Made by a program: the position numbers and the translations under genes. DNA of 64,000 bases from the NCBI RefSeq assembly GCF_009846865.1, contig NZ_WUWN01000003.1, forward strand, positions 124,001-188,000, read 5' to 3'. The DNA comes from Puerhibacterium puerhi (GTDB lineage: Bacteria; Actinomycetota; Actinomycetes; Actinomycetales; Cellulomonadaceae). Below, in pieces: positions 7,946 to 16,540 of the stretch. Under the pieces are notes generated by a model. It worked only from the letters and a program-made list of their open reading frames with translations, was not told the DNA's origin and made no database searches. Numbering within the stretch: the first letter of the stretch is position 1; every line of letters begins with the position of its first letter.

Positions 7946-8461
7946 TCAGTCGCGCTCGACGGGCCGGCCGGTGCGCACGTCCGCCGTGCGCACGGCGATG
8001 AGCCCGTCGGGGTCGAGCTTCTCGAGCAGCGCGTCGGCGATGGCGGTGAGCTGGCCGACCTGCTGCGGGGTGAGCGCGTCGAAGACGTGCCGGCGCACGT
8101 TCTCCACGTGCGCCGGCGCCGCCTCCTGGATGGTGGCCCAGCCGCGGTCGGTGAGGTAGGCGTTGGTGGCCCGCGCGTCCTCCGGGCAGGGGCGGCGCTC
8201 CACCAGCCCCCGCTCCTCCATGCGGCGCACCACGTGGGACAGGCGGGGCAGCGTCGCGTTGGTGCGGGCGGCCAGCTCGCTCATGCGCAGCACCATCCCC
8301 GGCGCCTCGGACAGCCGGGCCATCACGAAGTACTCGTAGTTGGTCAGGCGCGAGTCGCGACGCAGCTGGCTGTCGAGCACGCCGGGCAGCAGCTCGACGA
8401 CCGCCACCAGCCGGGTCCAGGCCTTGAGCTCGTCGTCGTTCAGCCACCGCACGTCGTCCAT
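7946..8461 (-). CDS. MarR-family transcriptional regulator
   Basis: 171 residues from ATG at 8461, a typical MarR length. Centre: SRLTNYEYFVMARLSEAPG...RMSELAARTNATLPRLSHVVRRMEERGLVERRPCPEDARATNAYLTDRG, which is the winged helix with the DxR wing motif (EDARA). The C-terminal helices would dimerise. It is divergent from a reductase-like gene with two matching palindromes in the shared spacer, so it probably represses that gene and perhaps itself. GAGAAT ends six bases before the ATG. An alternative ATG at 8479 would add six residues. Confidence 0.85.
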   Translation of the reverse strand: MDDVRWLNDDELKAWTRLVAVVELLPGVLDSQLRRDSRLTNYEYFVMARLSEAPGMVLRMSELAARTNATLPRLSHVVRRMEERGLVERRPCPEDARATNAYLTDRGWATIQEAAPAHVENVRRHVFDALTPQQVGQLTAIADALLEKLDPDGLIAVRTADVRTGRPVERD

Positions 8462-8481
8462 GCCCGCATTCTCGCACATTG

Positions 8482-8535
8482 GTTGACGCAACAACTTATG
8501 CGGGCTACGGTGCCCGTGTTGGTTGTAGGGACAAC
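8482..8535. promoter_or_regulatory. Double MarR operator and promoter
   Basis: Two copies of GTTG-N6-CAAC lie at 8482-8495 and 8522-8535, centres 40 bp apart. For the reductase gene a TTGACG -35 (8483-8488) and TACGGT -10 (8506-8511) with a 17-bp spacer can be read. The first palindrome covers the -35 and the second lies just past the expected transcription start. This is a classical repression layout, and both sites also lie upstream of the MarR gene. Confidence 0.7.
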
Positions 8536-8559
8536 TTTCATCGATCCGAGGAGGGCCGC

Positions 8560-9135
8560 ATGGCCACCGTCAGCATCATCGGTACCGGGAACATGGGCAC
8601 CGCCATCGCCGGGATCGCCCGCAAGGCCGGCGCCACCGTCGAGGTCATCGCCCACGCCGACGCCGACAAGCCGGTCACCGGCGACGTCGTCGTGCTCGCG
8701 GTCCCGTTCCCCGCGCTGGCCGAGATCGCCGCGCAGCGCGGCGAGCAGCTCGCCGGCAAGGTCGTGGTCGACATCACCAACCCGGTGGACTTCGCCACCT
8801 TCGACGGGCTGACCGTGCCCGCCGACAGCTCCGCCGCCGCGCAGCTGCAGTCCGCCCTGCCGCAGGCCCGCGTGGTCAAGGCGTTCAACACCAGCTTCGC
8901 CGCCACCCTCGCCTCCGGCACCGTGGGCGAGCAGACCACCACGGTGCTCGTGGCGGGCGACGACGACGCCGCGAAGGCGCAGGTCGTGGACCTCGTCAAG
9001 GGCGGCGGGCTGCGTGCCCTGGACGCCGGCGGCCTGAAGCGCGCCCGGGAGCTCGAGGCCGTCGGGTTCCTGCAGATGGTGCTGGCCGCGCGCGAGCAGA
9101 TCGGCTGGACGGGCGGCTTCGCCGTCCAGGCCTGA
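8560..9135 (+). CDS. NADP/F420-dependent oxidoreductase-like protein (NAD-binding)
   Basis: 191 residues. The N-terminus VSIIGTGNMGTAIAG carries the GxGxxG dinucleotide-binding loop (residues 8-13), followed by VVVLAVPFPALAEIA, VVVDITNPVDF and KAFNTSFAATLASG, the order seen in the F420H2:NADP oxidoreductase-like (FNO/YrdB-type) family. At about 190 residues it is mostly the Rossmann domain. Its redox partner is not predictable. Strong RBS GAGGAGGG before ATG 8560. Divergent from, and probably controlled by, the MarR regulator; comparable MarR/reductase pairs often respond to quinones or electrophiles, which is inference here. Confidence 0.8.
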   Translation: MATVSIIGTGNMGTAIAGIARKAGATVEVIAHADADKPVTGDVVVLAVPFPALAEIAAQRGEQLAGKVVVDITNPVDFATFDGLTVPADSSAAAQLQSALPQARVVKAFNTSFAATLASGTVGEQTTTVLVAGDDDAAKAQVVDLVKGGGLRALDAGGLKRARELEAVGFLQMVLAAREQIGWTGGFAVQA

Positions 9136-9200
9136 CCCGGCACGGGGGCCGACGCCCCGCCGACCCAGCCCGCCCGCCCGCCGGCCCAGCCCGCCCCGCC

Positions 9201-9253
9201 CGTCGGCCCCGGTCGACCCCGGTCGGCCCCGGTCGGCCCCGGTCGGCCCCGGT
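9201..9253. repeat. 10-bp tandem repeat, about five copies
   Basis: GGTCGGCCCC repeats head to tail at 9211 (one change), 9221, 9231 and 9241, with an imperfect copy at 9201 and a partial unit at 9251. It fills the gap between the reductase-like gene and nadE. Confidence 0.85.
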
Positions 9254-9309
9254 GGGGCGCACGGGCGGGCGTCGGGGCACGTCGCAGCCACCTGCGGCAG
9301 ACTCGGGGC

Positions 9310-11361
9310 ATGCCGGTCAGCAAGGACTTCTACTCCGCCTACGCCCAGGGCTACGCCCGGGTGGCGGCCGTCACCGTGCCGGTGCGCGCCGCCGACCCCG
9401 CCGCCAACGCCGCGACGATCCTCGAGCAGGCGCGCGCCTGCCACGACGAGGCGGTCGCCGTCGCCGTCTTCCCCGAGCTCGGGCTGTCCGGCTACTCCAG
9501 CGACGACCTGTTCCTGCAGGACGTGCTGCTCGACGGCGTGCTGGAGGCCCTGGCCGAGATCGTCGAGGCGAGCGCCGACCTGCTGCCCGTGCTGGTCGTC
9601 GGCGCCCCGCTCGAGGTCGGCTCCCGCGTGCTCAACTGCGCCGTCGTCGTGCACGGCGGCCGCATCCTCGGCGTCGCCCCGAAGTCCTACGTGCCCACCT
9701 ACCGCGAGTTCTACGAGCGGCGCTGGTTCGCCCCCGGCGACGACCGCCGCGGCCAGACGATCGAGCTGCTCGGCCAGCCGGTGCCGTTCGGGCCGGACCT
9801 GATCTTCGCCGCGTCCGACGTCGCCGGCCTGCGCGTGCACGTCGAGGTGTGCGAGGACCTGTGGGTGCCCGTGCCGCCGTCGGCCGAGGCGGCGCTGGCC
9901 GGGGCGACCGTGCTGGTCAACCTCTCGGGCTCGCCCATCACCGTGGGCCGGGCCGAGGACCGCCGGCTGCTGGTGCGCTCGCAGAGCGCCCGCTGCCTGG
10001 CCGCGTACGTGTACGCCGCCGCCGGCCAGGGCGAGAGCTCCACGGACCTGTCCTGGGACGGGCAGACGATGATCTACGAGCGCGGCGAGCTGCTCGCCGA
10101 GACCGACCGGTTCCCGGACGGCCCGCGCCGCGCCGTCGCCGACGTCGACCTGGACCACCTGCGCCAGGAGCGGCTGCACCAGGGCACGTTCGACGACAAC
10201 CGCCGCACGCTGGCCGACCGCACCGGCGCCTTCCGCACCGTGGAGTTCGAGCTGCGCCCGCCGGCCGGCGACGTGGGCCTGCGCCGGCGCGTGGATCGCT
10301 TCCCGTTCGTGCCGGACGACCCCGAGCGCCTGGCCCTGGACTGCTACGAGGCGTACAACATCCAGGTCTCCGGCCTGGAGCAGCGCATGACGTCGATCGG
10401 CAGCCCGAAGATCGTCATCGGCGTCTCGGGCGGCCTCGACTCGACGCACGCGCTGATCGTGGCCGCCAAGGCGATGGACCGGCTGGGCCGGCCGCGCACC
10501 GACATCCTGGCCTACACGATGCCGGGCTTCGCCACCGGCACCGAGACGAAGGACCGCGCCTGGCGCCTGGGCCGCTCCCTCGGCGTGACGTTCGAGGAGC
10601 TCGACATCCGGCCCGCCGCCACGCAGATGCTCACGGACATGGGCCACCCCTTCGGGCGGGGCGAGAAGGTCTACGACGTCACCTTCGAGAACGTCCAGGC
10701 GGGCCTCCGCACCGACTACCTGTTCCGGCTGGCCAACCACCACGGCGGCATCGTGCTGGGCACCGGCGACCTGTCCGAGCTCGCGCTCGGCTGGGCCACC
10801 TACGGCGTCGGCGACCAGATGTCGCACTACGCGGTCAACACCGGCGTGCCCAAGACGCTGATCCAGCACCTCATCCGTTGGGTCATCGAGTCGGGGCAGT
10901 TCGAGGCCGAGACCAACACGGTGCTCGACGAGATCCTCGGTCAGGAGATCTCCCCCGAGCTCGTGCCCGCCGACGACGACGGCAAGCTGCAGTCCACCGA
11001 GTCGAAGATCGGCCCGTACGCGCTGCAGGACTTCACGCTGTTCTACGTGCTGCGCCACGGGTACGCGCCGAGCAAGATCGCCTTCCTCGCCTGGCACGCC
11101 TGGCGCCACGCGGCCGCCGGCGAGTGGCCGCCCGGGTTCCGCGGCGAGCACGCCGAGTACGACCTGGCGACGATCCGCCGGTGGATGCAGCTGTTCTTCC
11201 GCCGGTTCTTCGCCAACCAGTTCAAGCGGTCGGCGATCCCGAACGGCCCCAAGGTGGCCGGCGGCGGCACGCTGTCCCCGCGCGGCGACTGGCGCATGCC
11301 GTCGGACGCGTCGTCGGCGGCGTGGCTGGCCGAGCTGGAGGCGAACGTCCCGGAGGCCTGA
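9310..11361 (+). CDS. nadE: Glutamine-dependent NAD+ synthetase
   Basis: 683 residues, the length of two-domain NadE. The N-terminal amidase (nitrilase fold, about 1-300) frees ammonia from glutamine, with the Glu-Lys-Cys triad in [10 protein letters not shown] (E56), PKSYVP (K125) and EVCEDLW (C181). The C-terminal synthetase adenylates and amidates deamido-NAD, with its PP-loop SGGLDST at 373-379. [11 protein letters not shown] and [12 protein letters not shown] are further family motifs. This is the last step of NAD biosynthesis in the cytosol. No SD is seen; CAGACT ends six bases before ATG, so the mRNA may be leaderless. Monocistronic. Confidence 0.96.
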   Translation: MPVSKDFYSAYAQGYARVAAVTVPVRAADPAANAATILEQARACHDEAVAVAVFPELGLSGYSSDDLFLQDVLLDGVLEALAEIVEASADLLPVLVVGAPLEVGSRVLNCAVVVHGGRILGVAPKSYVPTYREFYERRWFAPGDDRRGQTIELLGQPVPFGPDLIFAASDVAGLRVHVEVCEDLWVPVPPSAEAALAGATVLVNLSGSPITVGRAEDRRLLVRSQSARCLAAYVYAAAGQGESSTDLSWDGQTMIYERGELLAETDRFPDGPRRAVADVDLDHLRQERLHQGTFDDNRRTLADRTGAFRTVEFELRPPAGDVGLRRRVDRFPFVPDDPERLALDCYEAYNIQVSGLEQRMTSIGSPKIVIGVSGGLDSTHALIVAAKAMDRLGRPRTDILAYTMPGFATGTETKDRAWRLGRSLGVTFEELDIRPAATQMLTDMGHPFGRGEKVYDVTFENVQAGLRTDYLFRLANHHGGIVLGTGDLSELALGWATYGVGDQMSHYAVNTGVPKTLIQHLIRWVIESGQFEAETNTVLDEILGQEISPELVPADDDGKLQSTESKIGPYALQDFTLFYVLRHGYAPSKIAFLAWHAWRHAAAGEWPPGFRGEHAEYDLATIRRWMQLFFRRFFANQFKRSAIPNGPKVAGGGTLSPRGDWRMPSDASSAAWLAELEANVPEA

Positions 11362-11420
11362 CGGACCCGGGGCGCGGCCGGCCCGCGTCCCGCCCGCGCC
11401 CGTGCCGCCGCCCCTGCCGG

Positions 11421-11624
11421 CGTTGCGGGTCCCTGGGACGACGGCGACCAGCACCGCAGGCGGACGCGCCCGCGCACGCCCCCCCTGCGGGGGGTGGGGG
11501 CCCGTGGGCGGCCGCCACAGGGGGCCCTGTCTCGGACGCCCAGGGACCCGCAACGGCGGTCGGGCGGCGGGTGGTACCCCGGGACGACGGCGACCAGCAC
11601 CGCAGGCGGACGCGCCCGCGCACG
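11421..11624. repeat. Composite repeat: 17-bp inverted plus 44-bp direct repeat
   Basis: CGTTGCGGGTCCCTGGG (11421-11437) is matched by its exact reverse complement at 11539-11555. A 44-bp sequence beginning GGGACGACGG at 11435-11478 is repeated without change at 11581-11624. The intervening DNA is itself GC-palindromic (a CCCCCCC/GGGGGG run near 11479, GTGGGCGGCCGCCAC near 11510). No open frame of its own is convincing. It occupies nearly all of the nadE-kinase spacer and looks like a small non-coding mobile or recombination-derived element. Confidence 0.8.
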
Positions 11625-11632
11625 TCCCCGCG

Positions 11633-11638
11633 TAGCGT
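11633..11638 (+). promoter_or_regulatory. -10 hexamer TAGCGT, leaderless start
   Basis: TAGCGT ends six bases before GTG at 11645, nine bases after the end of the 44-bp repeat. The promoter upstream half therefore lies inside the repeat. Confidence 0.5.
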
Positions 11639-11644
11639 CGGAGC

Positions 11645-13033
11645 GTGCTGTCGCTGCCCGGCCCCGCCGCGGGACCCGCCGAGCCCGTCCCGCCGGCGCC
11701 CGGCCCGCCGCCCGGCCCGCTGGACCGACGCCGCCCGCGCGTCTTCCTCGCGGTCGCCGTCGCGCTCGTCAGCGTGGTCGGCACGCTCGGCGCCGCCTAC
11801 GGCCCCGGACGGTGGGGCGGCTGGGGCCCGCGGCACGCCCCGTCCGACGCCGTGGCGGGGACGGCCGGCGTGCTGGCGGCGCGCCCGCTCGACGCCGGGG
11901 CGTTCCTGCTGGTCCTCGTCGCGCCGGCGGCGATGGTGGTGCTGCTGCCCCGCTGGCAGCGCACCGCGACGGTGGTGACGGTCGCGGCGACCGGCGCCTA
12001 CCTGCTGGTGGGCTACCCGTGGGGACCGGTGATCGCCGGCGCCACGGTGCTGCTGGCCGCCGTCGTGCTGTCCGGGCCCGCCCACGCCGCGCGCCGGACG
12101 GCGTGGGCGGGGGGCGCCCTCCTGGCGGGTGCGGTGTGGAGCGCGGCCGCGCTGCGCGGCGACTCCCCCGCGCCGGGCGGGCTCGCCGGCGGGGCGGCCT
12201 GGGCCGCGGTCGCGCTGCTGGTGGTCAGCGCCCTGCGCGACCGGCTCACCCGGGCGGCCGAGGCGCGCGCCGCCGCCGCCCGCAGCCTCGCCGAGCGCCA
12301 GCGCACCGCCGTCGCCGCCGAGCGCCTGCGCATCGCCCGCGAGATGCACGACGTGCTGGCGCACTCGCTGTCCGCGATCACCGTGCAGGCCGGGGTGGGG
12401 CTGCACCTGCTCGACCGCGACCCCGCCCAGGCCCGCACCGCGCTGACGAACATCCGCGACACCAGCCGCCAGGCGCTGGACGAGGTCCGGCTCGTGCTCG
12501 GCGTGGTGCGCGCCGGCGGGGAGGACGCGGCAGACGGCGCCGGCCCCGCCGACGCCGCCGCGTCGCTCGCGCCCACGTGGACGCTCGCCGCCCTCCCCCG
12601 CCTCGTCGAGCTGGCCGGCACGCAGACCCGCGCGGCACGGCTGGTGGTCGACCCCGCGGCGCGCGACCTGCCCGAGCACCTGGCCGGCGTGGTCTACCGC
12701 GTCGTGCAGGAGTCGCTGACCAACGTGCGCCGGCACGCGCCGGCGGCCACGCGCGTCGACGTCGCGGTCGCCGTCGCGGGCGGCCGCCTCGTGGTCACCG
12801 TGGACGACGACGGCGGTGCGACCGCGCCGCCGGGCGCCGCGGGCTACGGCCTGCTCGGCATGCGCGAGCGGGTCGAGGGCGTGGGCGGCGTGCTGGACGC
12901 CGGCCCGACGGCGGCCGGCTGGCGCACGCGTGCGACGCTGCCGTGGCCCGGGGCGGGCGGGACCCCGCCCGGCACCCCGCCCGGCCCGCCGACGCCCCGC
13001 CCGCCAGCACCCGACCCCGAGGAGGCCCCGTGA
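11645..13033 (+). CDS. Sensor histidine kinase, DesK/NarX type
   Basis: 462 residues. An N-terminal Pro-rich tail (1-30) is followed by several hydrophobic segments (about 35-200) and a HisKA_3 dimerisation domain, ERLRIAREMHDVLAHSLSAI, with phospho-acceptor H235. The ATPase domain follows: VVYRVVQESLTNVRRHA (N box), VDDDGG (G1) and GYGLLGMRERVEGVGG. The signal is unknown since the sensor part is all membrane. The stop overlaps the start of the response regulator (GTGA), so the two are translationally coupled. A disordered Pro-rich tail ends the protein. Confidence 0.92.
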   Translation: MLSLPGPAAGPAEPVPPAPGPPPGPLDRRRPRVFLAVAVALVSVVGTLGAAYGPGRWGGWGPRHAPSDAVAGTAGVLAARPLDAGAFLLVLVAPAAMVVLLPRWQRTATVVTVAATGAYLLVGYPWGPVIAGATVLLAAVVLSGPAHAARRTAWAGGALLAGAVWSAAALRGDSPAPGGLAGGAAWAAVALLVVSALRDRLTRAAEARAAAARSLAERQRTAVAAERLRIAREMHDVLAHSLSAITVQAGVGLHLLDRDPAQARTALTNIRDTSRQALDEVRLVLGVVRAGGEDAADGAGPADAAASLAPTWTLAALPRLVELAGTQTRAARLVVDPAARDLPEHLAGVVYRVVQESLTNVRRHAPAATRVDVAVAVAGGRLVVTVDDDGGATAPPGAAGYGLLGMRERVEGVGGVLDAGPTAAGWRTRATLPWPGAGGTPPGTPPGPPTPRPPAPDPEEAP

Positions 13034-13695
13034 TCGACGTGCTGCTCGCCGACGACCAGGCGCTGGTGCGCGGCGGCTTCCGCGCCCTGCTCGACGCCGA
13101 GGACGACGTGCGCGTGGTCGGCGAGGCCGCCACCGGGGACGACGCCGTCGCCCTCGCGCTGCAGCACCTGCCCGACGTCATGCTCATGGACGTGCGCATG
13201 CCCGGCACCGACGGCCTGGAGGCCACCCGCCGCATCGTCGCCGACCCGCGCGCGGCGGGCGTGCACATCGTCGTGGTGACCACCTTCGAGCTCGACGAGT
13301 ACGTGGCCGAGGCGATCCGGGCGGGCGCGTCCGGGTTCCTCGTCAAGGACACCGAGCCGGCCGACCTGGTGCGCGCCGTGCGGGTCGCCGCCCGCGGCGA
13401 CGCGCTGCTGTCCCCCACCGTGACCCGTCGGCTGCTGGCCCGCGTCGCCCTCGCGACGCGCGACGTCGCCGCGCCCGCCGCCCTGGCCGACCTCACGCCG
13501 CGCGAGCGGGAGGTGCTGGTCGAGGTGGCGCGCGGGCTGTCGAACGACGAGATCGCCCGGGCGCTCTACCTGTCGGAGTCCACGGTCAAGACGCACGTGT
13601 CCCGGGTGCTCACCAAGCTCGACGCCCGCGACCGCGCCCAGCTCGTGGTGGTGGCGTACGAGGCGGGGCTCGTGCGGCCCGGCTGGGCCCGCTGA
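13030..13695 (+). CDS. Response regulator, NarL/LuxR family
   Basis: 221 residues. Receiver domain MIDVLLADDQALVRGGF with acidic pair D8/D9, phospho-acceptor D54 (LMDVRMPG) and conserved K in FLVKDTEP. A LuxR-type helix-turn-helix follows (LTPREREVLVEVARGLSNDEIARALYLSESTVKTHVSRVLTKLD). It is the partner of the kinase directly upstream, with which it overlaps by four bases. Targets are unknown; the SHOCT membrane protein gene follows 132 bp downstream and could be one, which is a guess from position. Confidence 0.93.
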   Translation: MIDVLLADDQALVRGGFRALLDAEDDVRVVGEAATGDDAVALALQHLPDVMLMDVRMPGTDGLEATRRIVADPRAAGVHIVVVTTFELDEYVAEAIRAGASGFLVKDTEPADLVRAVRVAARGDALLSPTVTRRLLARVALATRDVAAPAALADLTPREREVLVEVARGLSNDEIARALYLSESTVKTHVSRVLTKLDARDRAQLVVVAYEAGLVRPGWAR

Positions 13696-13790
13696 CCCCG
13701 GCACGCGGCGCGGCTCGGACGGCACCGCGGGACCACGGCGGTCGGTACGCGGGGCCGACGACGTGCCGACCGCCGCCGACCAGGGTGGGT

Positions 13791-13815
13791 GGTGCGGCCG
13801 ACGGTCGGCCGCACC
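13791..13815 (+). terminator. Perfect 11-bp hairpin directly before an RBS
   Basis: GGTGCGGCCGA (13791-13801), CGG loop, TCGGCCGCACC (13805-13815). The ribosome binding site GAGGAGG (13816-13822) follows with no gap. It may end the kinase-regulator transcript, or control access to the RBS of the next gene. Confidence 0.45.
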
Positions 13816-13827
13816 GAGGAGGTCGTC

Positions 13828-14130
13828 ATGCTCACCACCGACGTCGCCACGCTCGTGGCGCACCCCGGCTGGTACGCCGCCCAGGGCGGCGGGCCCGGCT
13901 GGTGGATCGTCTTCCCGATCCTGTGGTTCCTGCTGTTCGCGACGGTGGTCTTCCTGATCGCGCGCCGCGCCCGCCGCGGCTGGGCCGCGTGGGGCCCGAA
14001 CGGCCCGCACCGGGGGTCGGGGCCCGACCCCGTCGCCATCCTGGGCGAGCGGTACGCCCGCGGCGAGATCGACGAGGCCGAGTACCGCACGCGGCTCGCG
14101 GTGCTGCGGCCGGAGCCGCCGCAGCGCTGA
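13828..14130 (+). CDS. Small membrane protein with SHOCT domain
   Basis: 100 residues from ATG 13828, with RBS GAGGAGG six bases upstream. One membrane helix (about residues 24-45, WWIVFPILWFLLFATVVFLIA) is followed by a basic loop and a C-terminal SHOCT motif, DPVAILGERYARGEIDEAEYRTRLAVL. SHOCT helices usually end small actinobacterial membrane proteins and are thought to mediate oligomerisation; no precise role is known. Confidence 0.8.
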   Translation: MLTTDVATLVAHPGWYAAQGGGPGWWIVFPILWFLLFATVVFLIARRARRGWAAWGPNGPHRGSGPDPVAILGERYARGEIDEAEYRTRLAVLRPEPPQR

Positions 14131-14212
14131 GCCGCGAGGTGCGGGGCCGGCGCCTGCGGCTGCGCCTGCGCCTGCGCCGAAGGGCGTCAGGGTCGGCGCG
14201 GCGGCCGCGGGG

Positions 14213-16342
14213 TCAGGAGCCGGTGAGGAATGCGTGCATCAACGGGCCCGACGTCGTCGACCCGCGCTCGCCGGTCTCGACGAACACCGCGACTGCCAGG
14301 TCGCCGGCGATCGCGATCATCCAGGTGTGCTGCTGCGCGCCGTCGGCCCCGTACTGGGCGGTGCCGGTCTTGGCGCCCACGATGTCGGGCACGTCCTGCA
14401 GCGCGCTCGCGCTGCCGTCCGTGACGACGGCGTGCATGAGGTCCCGCAGCGTCGCGGCCTCCTCCTCGGTGAGCTTCGACTCCGGGGCCGGGCTGGCGGA
14501 GGCCGACGCCGGCGCGTCCGGGTCCGCGGACGCGTCCGCCGACGCGCCCGCCGAGGCGGCCGCGGGCGCCGCCGACGCGCCCGCGTCGGGCGCCTCGCCG
14601 GACTCCTCGCCCTCCGCACCGCCGGCCGCCACGGGCTGGACCAGCACCGGCTCGACGCGGTGCCCGGCGGCCACGCTCGCGGCGACCGTGGCCATCGTCA
14701 GCGGCGAGACCTCGATCCGGTCCTGGCCGATGAGGCTCGCCGCGTGCTGGGTCGGGTCCGCGTCGGTGGGCACGTTGCCGAAGAACGCCGGCGCGCCGAG
14801 CGCCGACTCCACGCCGAGGCCGAGGTCCGCGGCGGCGTCGTGCAGCTCCTGCTGCGAGACGCGCTCGTGCTGGCCGATCATCGCCGTGTTGCACGAGTGC
14901 GCGAACGCGGTGCGGAAGGGCACCTCGCCCGTGGCCGACGCGGGGTACTCGGGCACGTTGGCGAACCGGCGCCCGCCCACGGTGATGGTCTCCGGGCAGG
15001 TCACGGTGGTGTCGGGGGCGATGCCCGCCCGGCCGAACGCCAACGCGTCGACCACCTTGAAGGTGGAGCCGGGCGCGTACTTGCCCAGCATGGCGGTGTT
15101 GTAGCCCTCGCTGCCCGGGCCCGAGGCCGCGGCCAGCACCTCGCCCGTCGACGGCCGGACCGCGACGATGGCGCTCGCCGGCTCCTGGTCGGCCAGCACC
15201 TGCTCGGCGCGCTGCTGCAGGCCGACGTCGAGCGTGGTCTGCAGCGGCGTCCCCGCCTGGGCCTCCTGCCGGTACAGCTCGCGCGGCTCGCCGCCCTCGG
15301 ACTGCGCGGTGACGACGACGCCGGGCGTGCCGGCGAGCTGCTCGTCGTACTGCCGCTGCAGGCCGGACAGCCCGGTGACGTCCCCGGCCACGACGCGGCC
15401 GCCGGACTCCTCGACGATCTCCGCGGTCGCCTCCCCGGCGCGCCCGAGCACCGGCCGGGCGAACGTGGAGGTCGGCGCCAGCTCCATGGTGTCCTCGACG
15501 GCCAGGACGCCCGGGATGGCGGTGGCGGCCGCGACGTCGACCACCGGCGCCTCCCGGCGCACCGTGATCGCCTCGACGAACGCCTTCTCCCCCGCGCCGG
15601 CGACCTTCTCGGCGTACGCGGCCGGGTCCATGGGCGTGCCGCCGGCGGAGACCAGCTCCGCGAGCGCCGTGGCCGACGACGCCCACGCGTCCGACCCGAC
15701 GCGCGTCTTGTCGATGCCCAGGCGCCACACGTCGCGCGCGGTGACGATCGGCTGGCCGGCGCCGTCCAGGATGTCCGCCCGGTCGGCCTGCACGCGGCTC
15801 ACCGTGAGCCGCTCTCCGCCCTCGAGCTCGGGCGCGAGGATCGCCGGCGTCCACGCCACCGACCAGTCACCCTGCTCGTCGGACCCCTCCGCGCCCTCCT
15901 CGTAGGTCATCTCGGCGCTCGTGAGGTAGGTCCACTCGGCGTCGCCGCCCAGGTCCCACGTCCACGCGAGCGTGGCGGTGGCCCGCTTGCCGGCGTCGTC
16001 GCCGTCGTCGTCCACCGACACCTTCTCCAGCTCGACGCCCGCCTCCTCGCTGCCGGACGCCTCGAGCAGCGGCGCGAGCACCTCGGTCAGCTGCGTCTGC
16101 GGGTCCGACGACGTCTCCGTGGTGAGCTCGACGCCGCTGAGGTCGCCGGCCCGCAGCGCCCCGACGAGCTCGTCGGCGGCGTCCTGCGCCGGTGGCACGT
16201 CGGGCGTGCAGGCGGCCAGCGGCAGCGCGAGCGCGGGGACGACCAGCAGCGCGAGGCGGCGGCGGGCGCGGGGCAGCACCCGGGAGGTCACCGACGGGGC
16301 ACGACGCCCCGGGGATCGGGTGGCACGGGTCACAGTGGGCAC
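14213..16342 (-). CDS. Penicillin-binding protein, MecA/PBP2a-like class B transpeptidase
   Basis: 709 residues. It begins with a basic stretch and a lipoprotein-type signal (ALALPLAAC, Cys near residue 44). Next come an NTF2-like MecA N-terminal domain (about 45-160), a PBP dimerisation domain, and a transpeptidase domain with the catalytic motifs STFK (S426), SCN (within FAHSCNTAMIG) and KTGTAQ (K658). It cross-links peptidoglycan outside the membrane. An acidic Ala/Ser/Gly/Pro-rich insert (about 570-627) separates the SCN and KTG motifs. TAGCCT ends seven bases before GTG 16342, pointing to a leaderless message. Whether it confers beta-lactam tolerance cannot be told. Confidence 0.9.
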   Translation of the reverse strand: MPTVTRATRSPGRRAPSVTSRVLPRARRRLALLVVPALALPLAACTPDVPPAQDAADELVGALRAGDLSGVELTTETSSDPQTQLTEVLAPLLEASGSEEAGVELEKVSVDDDGDDAGKRATATLAWTWDLGGDAEWTYLTSAEMTYEEGAEGSDEQGDWSVAWTPAILAPELEGGERLTVSRVQADRADILDGAGQPIVTARDVWRLGIDKTRVGSDAWASSATALAELVSAGGTPMDPAAYAEKVAGAGEKAFVEAITVRREAPVVDVAAATAIPGVLAVEDTMELAPTSTFARPVLGRAGEATAEIVEESGGRVVAGDVTGLSGLQRQYDEQLAGTPGVVVTAQSEGGEPRELYRQEAQAGTPLQTTLDVGLQQRAEQVLADQEPASAIVAVRPSTGEVLAAASGPGSEGYNTAMLGKYAPGSTFKVVDALAFGRAGIAPDTTVTCPETITVGGRRFANVPEYPASATGEVPFRTAFAHSCNTAMIGQHERVSQQELHDAAADLGLGVESALGAPAFFGNVPTDADPTQHAASLIGQDRIEVSPLTMATVAASVAAGHRVEPVLVQPVAAGGAEGEESGEAPDAGASAAPAAASAGASADASADPDAPASASASPAPESKLTEEEAATLRDLMHAVVTDGSASALQDVPDIVGAKTGTAQYGADGAQQHTWMIAIAGDLAVAVFVETGERGSTTSGPLMHAFLTGS

Positions 16343-16349
16343 GGCCGGG

Positions 16350-16355
16350 AGGCTA
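16350..16355 (-). promoter_or_regulatory. -10 hexamer TAGCCT, leaderless start of PBP gene
   Basis: On the minus strand TAGCCT ends seven bases before GTG at 16342. Confidence 0.5.
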
Positions 16356-16465
16356 TCGGAGGCCGCCGACGGCGTGGGGCAGGCCGCGCGGTCCTCTCCG
16401 CGGCGTCCACAGGGCTTTCACCCGACGCCACGTCGCCCGCGCGCCGCCTCCTCGCGGTGGACGCG

Positions 16466-16502
16466 CCGGTGCCGCGCCACCCGGGGGGCGACGCGGCACC
16501 GG
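16466..16502 (-). terminator. Terminator hairpin downstream of unknown gene
   Basis: CCGGTGCCGCG (16466-16476) and CGCGGCACCGG (16492-16502) form a perfect 11-bp stem with a 15-base loop, 38 bases past the stop of the minus-strand gene ending at 16541. Confidence 0.6.
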
Positions 16503-16540
16503 CGGTGCCGTCAGCGCGGAGCTGCTCGGCGACGCGAGGC

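Noticed and set aside
11362-11644. Insertion sequence between nadE and the kinase gene
   Set aside because: Inverted and direct repeats are present but there is no transposase frame, so at most a non-autonomous element; reported as repeat only.
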